A DNA stretch of 12,392 bases from Pseudolabrys sp. (lineage in GTDB: Bacteria; Pseudomonadota; Alphaproteobacteria; Rhizobiales; Xanthobacteraceae), in the NCBI GenBank assembly GCA_019246455.1, contig JAFAQJ010000293.1, positions 1 to 12,392 on the forward strand, written 5' to 3'. Both the position numbers and the translations under genes were made by a program. The notes beneath the pieces were generated by a model that ran no database searches, had not been told where the DNA came from, and worked only from the letters and a program-made list of their open reading frames with translations. Every line of letters starts with the position of its first letter. Positions within the stretch are counted from its first letter, which is position 1. Positions 1-7,772 of this stretch are shown here, in pieces.

Positions 1-1
1 G

Positions 2-22
2 GCAGCGGTACGATACCGCTGC
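2..22. repeat. Perfect 9-bp inverted repeat (possible hairpin) at window edge
   Basis: The arms at 2-10 (GCAGCGGTA) and 14-22 (TACCGCTGC) are perfect reverse complements around the 3-base spacer CGA. This could form an RNA hairpin or serve as a protein-binding site. No T-run follows, so it is not a classical intrinsic terminator. One reading frame across it is open from the window edge to a TGA at 25-27, so it might instead lie at the 3' end of an upstream gene that cannot be identified from eight codons. Confidence 0.5.
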
Positions 23-70
23 AGTGAACTCCAGCCCTGGCAACCGTCGCCCCCGCCGGGGTGGGGTCTT

Positions 71-102
71 GAGGGGGTGGCGGCAAAAACCGCCGCCCCC
101 TC
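71..102. terminator. GC-rich 13-bp stem-loop, terminator-like
   Basis: The left arm at 71-83 (GAGGGGGTGGCGG) pairs with the right arm at 90-102 (CCGCCGCCCCCTC) over 13 positions, with one G-T wobble. They flank the A-rich 6-base loop CAAAAA. The position, between the window edge and the response regulator, suits the end of an upstream transcript. There is no U-tract after the stem on the plus strand, so it may act as a 3' stabilising hairpin, a weak or Rho-assisted terminator, or an attenuator for the downstream operon. Confidence 0.5.
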
Positions 103-254
103 AACGCATTTGGGGCGCATTCTTGAGCGGCGGATTTTCGCTAGAAATGGTGTGACCAATGCCCAGCAGTTCGATTATCAACAGGGACGCCGCCGGCCGC
201 AGGGGTGATTCCAGATTGGAGTCGATGGCCGAGGCACAACCGGACCGTACCGCC
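103..254 (+). other. Leader upstream of the two-component operon
   Basis: This is probably the promoter and 5' leader of the response regulator operon. A TTGAGC at 123-128 could be a -35 element, but no good -10 follows at 16-18 bp (the 17-bp position reads AATGGT), so I do not call a promoter. The response-regulator frame is open from 156 and contains ATGs at 159 and 225. Using these would add 32 or 10 residues ahead of the receiver domain. A GGAG at 218-221 lies only 3 bases before the 225 ATG, closer than usual. Confidence 0.35.
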
Positions 255-935
255 ATGCGCCTTCTGGTGATCGAAGACGACCGTGACGCCGCCGATTATC
301 TGGTCAAGGCGTTCCGGGAGGTCGGGCACGTCGCCGATCAGAGTAACGACGGTGACGAGGGTCTCGCGATGGCGCTCGATGGTAACTACGACATCCTCAT
401 CATCGACCGTATGTTGCCCAAACGCGATGGCCTTTCCGTCATCGGAACGTTGCGCGAGAAGGGTGTCGAGACGCCGGCGTTGATCTTGTCTGCGCTCGGC
501 CAAGTTGACGATCGGGTAAAAGGCTTGCGCGCGGGCGGCGACGATTATGTGCCGAAGCCCTATTCGTTTTCCGAGCTGCTGGCCCGGGTCGAAGTATTGG
601 GGCGCCGCCGCGGTGGCAAAGGCGAAGACACGATCTATCGTGTCGCCGATCTCGAGCTCGACCGCCTCTCGCATGAGGTTAAACGTGCGGGCAAGGCAGT
701 TGATCTGCAGCCGCGCGAATTCCGGCTGTTGGAATATCTGATGAAGCACGCAGGCCAAGTTGTGACGCGCACCATGTTGCTGGAGAACGTGTGGGATTAT
801 CACTTTGACCCGCAAACCAACGTTATCGACGTGCATATCTCGCGTTTGCGCTCGAAAATTGATAAAGGATTTGCCCAGCCGCTTCTTCACACGGTCCGCG
901 GCGCGGGATACATGATCCGTGACGGCGCTCGGTAA
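255..935 (+). CDS. OmpR/PhoB-family response regulator transcription factor
   Basis: This 226-residue protein receives phosphate from the kinase encoded next and binds DNA. The receiver domain (about residues 1-118) shows the acidic pocket E7-D8-D9, the phospho-acceptor D51 (in IIDRMLPKRDG), S79 in the switch position and the conserved K101-P102. A winged-helix DNA-binding domain (about 130-224) carries LQPREFRLLEYL, the recognition-helix region around NVIDVHISRLRSKID and the closing hairpin RGAGYMI, all typical of OmpR-type regulators. I chose ATG 255 because homologous receivers begin at MRLLVIEDD; the open frame reaches ATG 159, so a longer product is possible. The 3' end overlaps the kinase start by 17 bases. 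Target genes cannot be read from the sequence. In related alphaproteobacteria I recall this pair lying beside a DegP-type protease gene and glnE, which would suit an envelope-related role, but that is inference. Confidence 0.93.
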   Translation: MRLLVIEDDRDAADYLVKAFREVGHVADQSNDGDEGLAMALDGNYDILIIDRMLPKRDGLSVIGTLREKGVETPALILSALGQVDDRVKGLRAGGDDYVPKPYSFSELLARVEVLGRRRGGKGEDTIYRVADLELDRLSHEVKRAGKAVDLQPREFRLLEYLMKHAGQVVTRTMLLENVWDYHFDPQTNVIDVHISRLRSKIDKGFAQPLLHTVRGAGYMIRDGAR

Positions 936-2373
936 GCTTCTCCGGACGACGACATTCAAGCTCACGCTTGTCTATCTCGTTGTCTTTTCACTCTTCGCCG
1001 CGCTGCTGCTCGGATATCTGGCGCTCAATACGCGCCGCCTCGTCACCGAACAGATCAATGCCACGGTCGATGCCGAGATCAACGGTCTATCCGAACAGTA
1101 CCGGCAGGGCGGCATCAATCGCCTTGTATACGTGATCGATGCGCGCTCGCGACGTCCGGGCTCGAGCCTCTATCTGGTGACGACGTTCGCCGGGGTGTCG
1201 ATGGCTGGCAATGTCGGCTCGCTGGCGCCGGGCATTCTCGACAATCCGGGCTGGTCGGAAACCGTCTACAAGCGACTCGAAGAGCCGGAGGGCGGAGCCG
1301 AGCATCATGCGCTGGTGCGCGTCTTTCAGTTGCCCGGCGGTTTTCGTCTGCTTGTCGGCCGCGACTTGGAAGAGCGCGAGCGGCTCTATCACATCGTGCT
1401 CGATGCGGGCCGCTGGTCGATTGCAATGGTGATCGTGCTGGGCATCGCCGGCGGCTTCTACGTCAGCCGCCGCGTGCTGCGTCGCGTCGACGCCATGACG
1501 GAAACGGCGCGCACCATCATGGCGGGCGACCTCGGCGGCCGCTTGCCGGTCGCTGGTACAGGCGACGAGCTTGACCGGCTGGCGCTCAACCTCAACGAGA
1601 TGCTGGAGCGCATTGAGGCGCTGATGCGCGGACTCAAGGAGGTCTCGGACAATATCGCCCACGACCTCAAGACGCCGCTGACGCGCTTGCGAAACCGGTC
1701 AGAAGAAGCGCTGCGCACCGCGCACAATGAAAACGAGTATCGCGCCGCCATCGAGCAGACAATTGTTGAATCTGACGACCTGATCCGGACCTTCAACGCT
1801 TTGCTGATGATTGCGCGCGCTGAGTCGGGCCACGCGCGCGACAACATGACGGAATTCGACGCTGTCGAAATTGCGCGCGACGTTGGCGAACTTTATGAAC
1901 CGCTCGCAGAGGAAAAGGGGCTGTCGCTCAAGGTCGAGGCAGACGGCGTCGCGCCGGTCAAAGGTAATCGTGAATTGGTCAGCCAGGCGCTCGCCAATCT
2001 AATTGATAACGCGATCAAATACGCCGGTCCTGATCATTCGAAACTGAACGGCGCGCAGCCGCAGATTATTGTGCGTGCCCTCAATGAAGGCGATCGCATA
2101 TTGTTGACTGTAGCAGACAGTGGTTCGGGAATTCCTGCGGCCGATCGATCGCGTGTAGTCGAGCGCTTCGTGCGGCTGGAGCAGAGCCGGTCGCAACCCG
2201 GCTCCGGCCTCGGTTTGAGCCTCGCTTCGGCGGTCGCGCGCCTCCACGGCGGCGAATTAAGCCTGGAGGACAACGCCCCGGGGCTTAAAAGCGTCATTGC
2301 CTTGCCGCGCGGGGGCCCGGTACACCAGAGGCAGGATGAGCAAAGCCCGCCGCGTCAAAACGGCAAAACATAA
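919..2373 (+). CDS. HAMP-domain membrane sensor histidine kinase, partner of the upstream regulator
   Basis: This is a 484-residue inner-membrane kinase. TM1 is at about 14-36, a periplasmic sensor region of some 130 residues follows (about 38-164), and TM2 is at about 166-183. Then come a HAMP linker (about 184-236), a HisKA helix with phospho-acceptor H248 in NIAHDLKTPLTRL, and an HATPase_c domain. The ATPase motifs are the N-box with N364 (ANLIDNAIKYA), G1 D400-SGSGIP and G2 GSGLGLSL (428-435), all intact, so it should be active. The start is GTG at 919, inside the regulator's last codons; GGGA at 905-908 is a possible ribosome site. Overlap with the regulator makes cognate pairing very likely. 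A polar tail of about 20 residues follows the ATPase domain and is partly encoded in the 38 bases shared with glnE. The sensor domain is not one whose ligand I can name. Confidence 0.93.
   Translation: MTALGKLLRTTTFKLTLVYLVVFSLFAALLLGYLALNTRRLVTEQINATVDAEINGLSEQYRQGGINRLVYVIDARSRRPGSSLYLVTTFAGVSMAGNVGSLAPGILDNPGWSETVYKRLEEPEGGAEHHALVRVFQLPGGFRLLVGRDLEERERLYHIVLDAGRWSIAMVIVLGIAGGFYVSRRVLRRVDAMTETARTIMAGDLGGRLPVAGTGDELDRLALNLNEMLERIEALMRGLKEVSDNIAHDLKTPLTRLRNRSEEALRTAHNENEYRAAIEQTIVESDDLIRTFNALLMIARAESGHARDNMTEFDAVEIARDVGELYEPLAEEKGLSLKVEADGVAPVKGNRELVSQALANLIDNAIKYAGPDHSKLNGAQPQIIVRALNEGDRILLTVADSGSGIPAADRSRVVERFVRLEQSRSQPGSGLGLSLASAVARLHGGELSLEDNAPGLKSVIALPRGGPVHQRQDEQSPPRQNGKT
2327..2331 (+). 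promoter_or_regulatory. Candidate ribosome binding site for glnE, inside the kinase gene
   Basis: AGAGG at 2327-2331 lies 4 bases before the ATG at 2336. It is the best Shine-Dalgarno-like match near any possible glnE start and favours that start over the in-frame TTG at 2297. It lies within the 3' end of the histidine kinase gene, which fits translational coupling. Confidence 0.5.
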
Positions 2374-5300
2374 GCGGTTGGCGCGCGCCAGAACGAAGCC
2401 GGGCGTAAAAAAGCGCACGACCAAAAAAACCAAATTTGCCGCGAGGCAGCGCCGTAGCCCGCGCCGTCCCGGCACAAAAAAATCTCTCCGAGCGCCAGCC
2501 ATTGACGCTACCACTTTGGCGGCTCGTATCGTCAGCGCTCCGCGGCTATCGTCGCCCAAAGAAGCGCGGACCAAGGTTCAGAGTTGGCTCGTTGACATCA
2601 AGTCCGAAAGTTTTGGAAAAGCGCTGAACGCGTTGTTCGCCGCGTATCCGCGAGTTAATGCCCTCCTTGAAGGCCTAGCCGACGGCTCGCCTTATCTGTG
2701 GGAATTGGCGCGCGCCGAACCCGTGCGGCTCGTCGAACTGCTGCATTCCGAACCGGATAAGCATCTCGAGGCACTGCTTGCCGGGACGGTGGACGCAGTC
2801 GCGGTGGCTGAAGATGAAGCGCGGGCGATGCAGTTACTGCGTCGCATGAAAGCGGAGGGGGCACTGCTGATTGCGCTCGCCGATATCGGCGGCGTCTGGC
2901 CTTTGATGCGCACGACATTGGCGCTGACTGAACTAGCCGATACAGCCGTCTCGTCGGCCGTCAACTTCCTGCTGGCTGATGCGGCGCAGGCGGGCCGCCT
3001 CAAACCGGCCGACGCCAACCGGCCGCAGGGTGGCAGCGGTTACATCGTGTTCGCTATGGGCAAAATGGGGGCTTATGAGCTCAATTATTCGAGCGATATC
3101 GATCTGATCGTATTCTTCGATCCTGACGCGCCAGCGCTGCCGCCCGACGCCAACGCCGGCTCTCTATTCGTCCGCTTGACGCAGCGACTGGTGAAGCTGC
3201 TTGCCGAGCGGACGATCGACGGTTACGTATTCCGGACCGACTTGCGGCTGCGCCCCGATCCGGCCTCGACCGCGATCGCCATCTCTACCCCGGCGGCGCT
3301 GTCTTACTACGAGAGCGCCGGACAAAACTGGGAGCGCGCCGCGATGATCAAGGCGCGGGTCTGCGCGGGCGACACCGTGGCAGGGGAGGCGCTCCTTAAC
3401 GAGCTCGCGCCCTTCGTGTGGCGAAAGTATCTGGATTTTGCGGCAGTGGCCGACGTCCAGGCCATGAAGCAGCAGATCAATGCTTATCGCGGGCACGGTG
3501 AGATCGCGGTCGAAGGTCACAACATCAAGCTCGGTCGGGGCGGCATCCGCGAGATCGAATTTTTTGCCCAGACCCAGCAACTGATTGCCGGCGGACGCAC
3601 GCCGACGCTGCGCGACCGGGACACGCTCACAACCCTAAGCAAGCTCGCGGATGGTGGCTGGATCGGTGCCGATGCACAGCACGAGATGAGCGACGCCTAT
3701 GTCTTTCTTCGCGCCGTCGAGCATCGCTTGCAGATGGTGAATGACGAACAGACGCAGACGCTGCCGGATAGCCGTGACGGGCTCGAAAAATTTGCGCGCT
3801 TTATGGGGTATGTGAGCCGCGACGCATTCGCCGGGGTCCTGCTTGGCCACCTCACGAAGGTACAGAGGCATTACGCAAGATTGTTCGAGGCTGCGTCGGC
3901 AAACGAAAAGGCGCCGTTGGTCTTCCCAGCCGACGGTGACGATAGACCGACGCTCGATCGGTTGACGGAAATTGGTTTCCGTAAGGTGCTGGAGGCCTCA
4001 TCGACAATTCGTGGTTGGCTTTCCGGCAACTGTCGATCATTACGCAGCGAAGCTGCGCGGCGGGAACTGTCGCAGCTGCTCCCGGTCTTGATCGACGAAC
4101 TAGCTCGCGCGGAAAATCCGGACACGGCGCTCGTGCTGTTCGACCACTTCCTCGCCAATCTGCACAACGCCACGCGGCTGCTCGCCCTGCTGCGGCAAAA
4201 TCGGTCGCTCATCGCGCTGATTGCAATGGTCATAGGCACCGCGCCTCGGCTTGCCGACACGCTCGCACGCTATCCGCAAGTGATCGACCCACTGGTTGAT
4301 CCACGTTTCTTTGGCGTGTTGCCGGATGTAACGGAGCTTTCGGCGCGGTTGAGTGCCGATTTGCGCGAAGCGCGGGGCGAGGAACAGCTGCTTGAGCGCG
4401 TGCGCAGTATTGGCCTCGAGCACATGTTCCTGATCGGGATTCGCATTCTTACCGGCACGGTGACCGCCGCTCAAGCCGGTGAAGCTTTCGCGCGGCTCGC
4501 CGATATCGTACTGCGCGCCGTGCATCGTTCTGTTTCCGATGATTTTGCTGTCGCGTATGGACGTCTGCGCCGGCAAGAAACGGCCGTACTGGCGATGGGA
4601 AAGCTTGGCGGGCTTGAGATGACGGCCACCTCGGACCTGGATTTAATCCTGGTCTACGACTTTGACAGGGAGCACCCTGAATCCGATGGCGTGCGCTCGT
4701 TGCACGGCGGCCAGTATTTTAGCCGCCTCACTCAACGACTGATCAATGCCTTAACGGCACAAACGAATTACGGCGCTCTTTATCAAGTTGATATGCGGCT
4801 GCGACCTTCGGGTCGGTCCGGCCCGGTCGCTACCCAGATCGATAGTTTTGAGACTTACCAGGAAAGCGAGGCTTGGACCTGGGAGCACATGGCGTTAACG
4901 CGCGCGCGTGTTGTCGCTGGCTCGCCGATGTTCGCAGCCAAGGTCAATGCCGTGATTCAGGCCGTGCTACGCCGTCCGCGCGACGCTGCCTTGATCGCCG
5001 GAGACGTCGTCGAAATGCGCGGCGCCATCGCGCAAGAAAAAGGCGAGGGCTCGCGCTGGGATCTCAAATATGCAGCGGGCGGGTTGGTTGATATCGAATT
5101 CATCGCGCAGTATTTGCAGCTCATTCACGCCGAGAAGCTCCCTGAGATTCTGGACACGTCGACTGCACGCGCGCTCGACAAGGCACAGCGTTATGGCGTA
5201 CTGGCTGTGGAAAATGCCGAGGCGCTGCGTCAGGCGACGCGGCTCTATCACGATCTCACGCAGATTCTGCGGCTGTGCCTACCGGGCCCGTTCAATTCGA

Positions 5301-5485
5301 AGACCGCTTCGCCGGGCCTTTTGCGGTTGCTGGCGCGGGCGGCCGATGTGCCGGATTTCGCGGCGCTCGATGCCACCTTGATTGAAACGCAAGCCAAGGT
5401 GCGCGAGAGCTTCGTGCGGATTCTGGGCGAAGCGCCAAAGGCTCAACCGCTGGGTGCCAATCGCATCAAAAGCAAACAGCCTTAA
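2336..5485 (+). CDS. glnE: Bifunctional glutamine synthetase adenylyltransferase/adenylyl-removing enzyme
   Basis: GlnE attaches AMP to, and removes it from, glutamine synthetase in response to PII protein and glutamine. It has two similar nucleotidyltransferase halves. The N-terminal (deadenylylating) half has GKMGAYELNYSSDIDLIVFF with metal-binding D254-x-D256, and KLGRGGIREIEFFAQ near residue 400. The C-terminal (adenylylating) half has GKLGGLEMTATSDLDLILVY with D767-x-D769, and AAGGLVDIEFIAQ near residue 910. A helical regulatory region links them. Both active sites look intact. From ATG 2336 the product is 1049 residues, somewhat longer than the usual 950-1000. The excess is a tail with 24 Lys/Arg in the first 52 residues and no acidic residue before D57. 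An in-frame TTG at 2516 would give 989 residues but has no evident ribosome site. The gene overlaps the kinase by 38 bases and is probably in the same operon. Confidence 0.95.
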   Translation: MSKARRVKTAKHKRLARARTKPGVKKRTTKKTKFAARQRRSPRRPGTKKSLRAPAIDATTLAARIVSAPRLSSPKEARTKVQSWLVDIKSESFGKALNALFAAYPRVNALLEGLADGSPYLWELARAEPVRLVELLHSEPDKHLEALLAGTVDAVAVAEDEARAMQLLRRMKAEGALLIALADIGGVWPLMRTTLALTELADTAVSSAVNFLLADAAQAGRLKPADANRPQGGSGYIVFAMGKMGAYELNYSSDIDLIVFFDPDAPALPPDANAGSLFVRLTQRLVKLLAERTIDGYVFRTDLRLRPDPASTAIAISTPAALSYYESAGQNWERAAMIKARVCAGDTVAGEALLNELAPFVWRKYLDFAAVADVQAMKQQINAYRGHGEIAVEGHNIKLGRGGIREIEFFAQTQQLIAGGRTPTLRDRDTLTTLSKLADGGWIGADAQHEMSDAYVFLRAVEHRLQMVNDEQTQTLPDSRDGLEKFARFMGYVSRDAFAGVLLGHLTKVQRHYARLFEAASANEKAPLVFPADGDDRPTLDRLTEIGFRKVLEASSTIRGWLSGNCRSLRSEAARRELSQLLPVLIDELARAENPDTALVLFDHFLANLHNATRLLALLRQNRSLIALIAMVIGTAPRLADTLARYPQVIDPLVDPRFFGVLPDVTELSARLSADLREARGEEQLLERVRSIGLEHMFLIGIRILTGTVTAAQAGEAFARLADIVLRAVHRSVSDDFAVAYGRLRRQETAVLAMGKLGGLEMTATSDLDLILVYDFDREHPESDGVRSLHGGQYFSRLTQRLINALTAQTNYGALYQVDMRLRPSGRSGPVATQIDSFETYQESEAWTWEHMALTRARVVAGSPMFAAKVNAVIQAVLRRPRDAALIAGDVVEMRGAIAQEKGEGSRWDLKYAAGGLVDIEFIAQYLQLIHAEKLPEILDTSTARALDKAQRYGVLAVENAEALRQATRLYHDLTQILRLCLPGPFNSKTASPGLLRLLARAADVPDFAALDATLIETQAKVRESFVRILGEAPKAQPLGANRIKSKQP

Positions 5486-7761
5486 GCCGCCTGTTCCTTG
5501 GGGAGCGCGCAGTTCGGCTGCAGCGGCACCCGCACGATCACCATCGTGCCGCGGCCGAGCACAGAGCGGATGCGCATGCGACCGCCATGCAACTCGACGA
5601 GCGACTTTGCGATTGCGAGACCGAGGCCGGAGCCCTGATGGCTACGCGTATGCTGGTTCTCAACCTGCTCGAATGGTCGGCCGAGTTTGACCAAGGCATC
5701 CGGCGCGATGCCGATGCCACTGTCCATGATCGAGATGATGGCGCATTCCCCCGATTGGCGGCCGCGCACCAGAACGTGACCGCCTTCCGGCGTAAATTTC
5801 ACCGCGTTTGAGAGCAGATTGAGCATGATCTGCTTGAGCGCGCGGCGATCGGCGTGGAGTCGCAGGGCAGGGGCAATCCGCGACCGTACGCTTAAACGCT
5901 TGTCTTGTGCACGCGCGGTAACCACGCGCATTGCGTCGTCGAGCAGCGCGTCTAGATCGACCTCCTCGAAGTCGAGACGGATGCGACCGGCCTCGATCTT
6001 CGACATGTCTAGGATGTCGTTGATGACGTCGAGTAGATATTGTCCGCTGCGGTGGATGTCGGAGCAGTATTCCTCGTATTTCTCGGCGCCAAGCGGCCCG
6101 AACATGCCCGACGCCATGATTTCCGAGAAGCCGATAATGGCGTTGAGCGGCGTGCGCAACTCGTGGCTCATGTTGGCGAGGAATTTCGATTTGGCCTGGT
6201 TGGCCTCTTCAGCGCGGGTTTTTTCTTCCTGATATTTCTCCGCGAGTTCGGCGGAGCGTTGCTGAGAGGCGCGCAGATCGTTAACGGTCGAAATCAGCCG
6301 CCGTTCGCTGTGAATCAACTTTTCTTCGTGTGTCTTAAGCGGCGTGATATCGGTGCCGACCGAGACATAGCCGCCGTCTTTGGTACGGCGCTCGCTGATG
6401 TGCAGCCAACGCCCATCTTCCAACTGGGCTTCGAAGGTACGGGCGCCCGGCAAAGACGGCCCGTCGGTGGTGACTTTGGTGCGGACTACCGGCTTTTTCC
6501 CGGCGGCGACAACGGACTCGTAGGACGCGCCGACGGTGATCGCTTCGTCGGGTAGGTCATGCAGGTCCTGGAAGTTCGAGTTGCACAGCACGAGCCGGTT
6601 GCTGGCGTCCCACAGCACGAATGCTTCGGGGATCGTTTCGATGGCGTCGCGCAACCGGAGATCTGCCGCGACCGTGCGCTCGACCAGGTTCTTCTGCTCT
6701 GTGACGTCGACTGCGATGCCGATAAGGTGAAGACCCGGTTCGCCGCGTTGCTGAACCAATTCGCAGCGCGCGCGCAGCCAGACCCAATGGCCGTCGGCGT
6801 GGCGCATCCGGAATGCGTGATCGATGGTCGAGGCTTTGGCTTCAGCGACGTGCTTGGCGATGTCGTAGAGGCGAATATCGTCGGGATGCACCAGCGCATT
6901 GACTTCGCCGAAAGTCAGAAGATCGTCCTTCGCTTCGAGGCCGAGGATCGAGAACATCGACTGCGACCAGAAGATGCGGCCGCGCGCAAGATCCCAGTCC
7001 CACAAGCCGCAGCGCCCGCGGTTGAGCGCCGTGTCGATGCGGCTGCGCACGGTCTCGTAGATTACATCGGCTTCACGCGCACGCGTCGATTGCCAATGGA
7101 ACGCGAAGCCGAGGATGAGGACGACGAAGCCGGTGGTGGCGGAGAGGGTGACCGTCAGGGTGGTGAGCGATCGCCACGACATCAGTGCCGAACGTCGAGT
7201 CTGCAGCGCGGCGAGCTGGCCCAGCGGTCCCCTGAGCATACGGACTGTCGCTAGCGCTTGGGTGCCGTCGGGCAACGCAATCTCTAGCACCCCTGCGCCG
7301 GCACCAAATGTGGTCAGAGGCTGGGTTGGTCCAAGGATATCGATGAGGCGACGCCCGACGATCCCGTCGATTGCTGGGGCGGCGGCAGTCACGAAGCCAT
7401 CTTCGTTGGTGAGAAGAAAAGTTCGTCCGCTTGCAGTCGCCCAGACCGGCAAAACGTCGGCGAGCAGGTCCTGCGGACGTCGCGTGGTGTCGGCCGTTAT
7501 CAAACGTTCACCGGCGATCTCGGCCGCTGAATCGAGGGTCGCGATCATGTCTCCGATTGTCTGGCGCTTGTGATCGAGGATTTGGACCACCGCGCCGACG
7601 CAGATGGTGGCGAGAAAGGCGACGATGAGGACGGGGACGGCGCGCCGCAGCAGCGGCTCAGCGTTCAGTAGACGGCGGTAGGTCGGGCGGGCAATTGATT
7701 GCGCCAACCCCTTGATCGAATCGGAACGCACGGACGCACTCGCCACATCGGCGCGCGCCAT
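5482..7761 (-). CDS. pleC: PleC/DivJ/PdhS-family membrane PAS sensor histidine kinase, probable PleC
   Basis: This is a 759-residue hybrid-free kinase. TM1 is at about 41-62, a periplasmic domain follows (about 64-198), then TM2 (about 200-222). Two PAS domains come next (about 240-355 and 366-475), the first with a PAS_3-like HPDD and DGHWVWLRAR pattern, then a charged coiled coil (about 476-525). HisKA has H533 in FLANMSHELRTPLNAIIGFS. HATPase_c has N652 (NLLSNAVKF), D680-SGIGI and GSGLGLAIAKSLVELHGG (710-727). The stretch FGPLGAEKYEEYCSDIHRSG and the HATPase ending are characteristic of the PleC/DivJ/PdhS group that controls DivK phosphorylation and hence CtrA. I recall PleC beside glnE in Rhizobiales, which supports the symbol; DivJ-like or another PdhS kinase cannot be excluded. 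ATG 7761 has a strong GGAGG. The gene converges with glnE. Confidence 0.85.
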   Translation of the reverse strand: MARADVASASVRSDSIKGLAQSIARPTYRRLLNAEPLLRRAVPVLIVAFLATICVGAVVQILDHKRQTIGDMIATLDSAAEIAGERLITADTTRRPQDLLADVLPVWATASGRTFLLTNEDGFVTAAAPAIDGIVGRRLIDILGPTQPLTTFGAGAGVLEIALPDGTQALATVRMLRGPLGQLAALQTRRSALMSWRSLTTLTVTLSATTGFVVLILGFAFHWQSTRAREADVIYETVRSRIDTALNRGRCGLWDWDLARGRIFWSQSMFSILGLEAKDDLLTFGEVNALVHPDDIRLYDIAKHVAEAKASTIDHAFRMRHADGHWVWLRARCELVQQRGEPGLHLIGIAVDVTEQKNLVERTVAADLRLRDAIETIPEAFVLWDASNRLVLCNSNFQDLHDLPDEAITVGASYESVVAAGKKPVVRTKVTTDGPSLPGARTFEAQLEDGRWLHISERRTKDGGYVSVGTDITPLKTHEEKLIHSERRLISTVNDLRASQQRSAELAEKYQEEKTRAEEANQAKSKFLANMSHELRTPLNAIIGFSEIMASGMFGPLGAEKYEEYCSDIHRSGQYLLDVINDILDMSKIEAGRIRLDFEEVDLDALLDDAMRVVTARAQDKRLSVRSRIAPALRLHADRRALKQIMLNLLSNAVKFTPEGGHVLVRGRQSGECAIISIMDSGIGIAPDALVKLGRPFEQVENQHTRSHQGSGLGLAIAKSLVELHGGRMRIRSVLGRGTMVIVRVPLQPNCALPKEQAA

Positions 7762-7767
7762 TGACGA

Positions 7768-7772
7768 CCTCC
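7768..7772 (-). promoter_or_regulatory. Strong ribosome binding site for the PleC-like kinase
   Basis: On the minus strand GGAGG at 7772-7768 sits 6 bases before the ATG at 7761-7759. It is the clearest Shine-Dalgarno match in the window and fixes the start of the kinase. Confidence 0.85.

Noticed and set aside
3..155. Open plus-strand frame from the window edge to a TGA at 153-155
   Set aside because: The translation is Pro/Arg/Gly-rich without a recognisable motif and runs straight through the 13-bp stem, so it is more likely non-coding.
141..965. A 274-residue minus-strand open frame covering the whole response regulator
   Set aside because: It is antisense to a clear OmpR-family gene and shows no recognisable domain. 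Long antisense frames are expected in GC-rich DNA with third-position GC bias.
2297..2335. TTG at 2297 as the glnE start
   Set aside because: It adds 13 residues inside the kinase ATPase-end coding region with no ribosome site, while ATG 2336 has AGAGG close upstream.
6559..7254. A 231-residue plus-strand open frame within the PleC-like gene
   Set aside because: It lies opposite strongly conserved PAS domains, has no family motif and is explained by the codon bias of the kinase.
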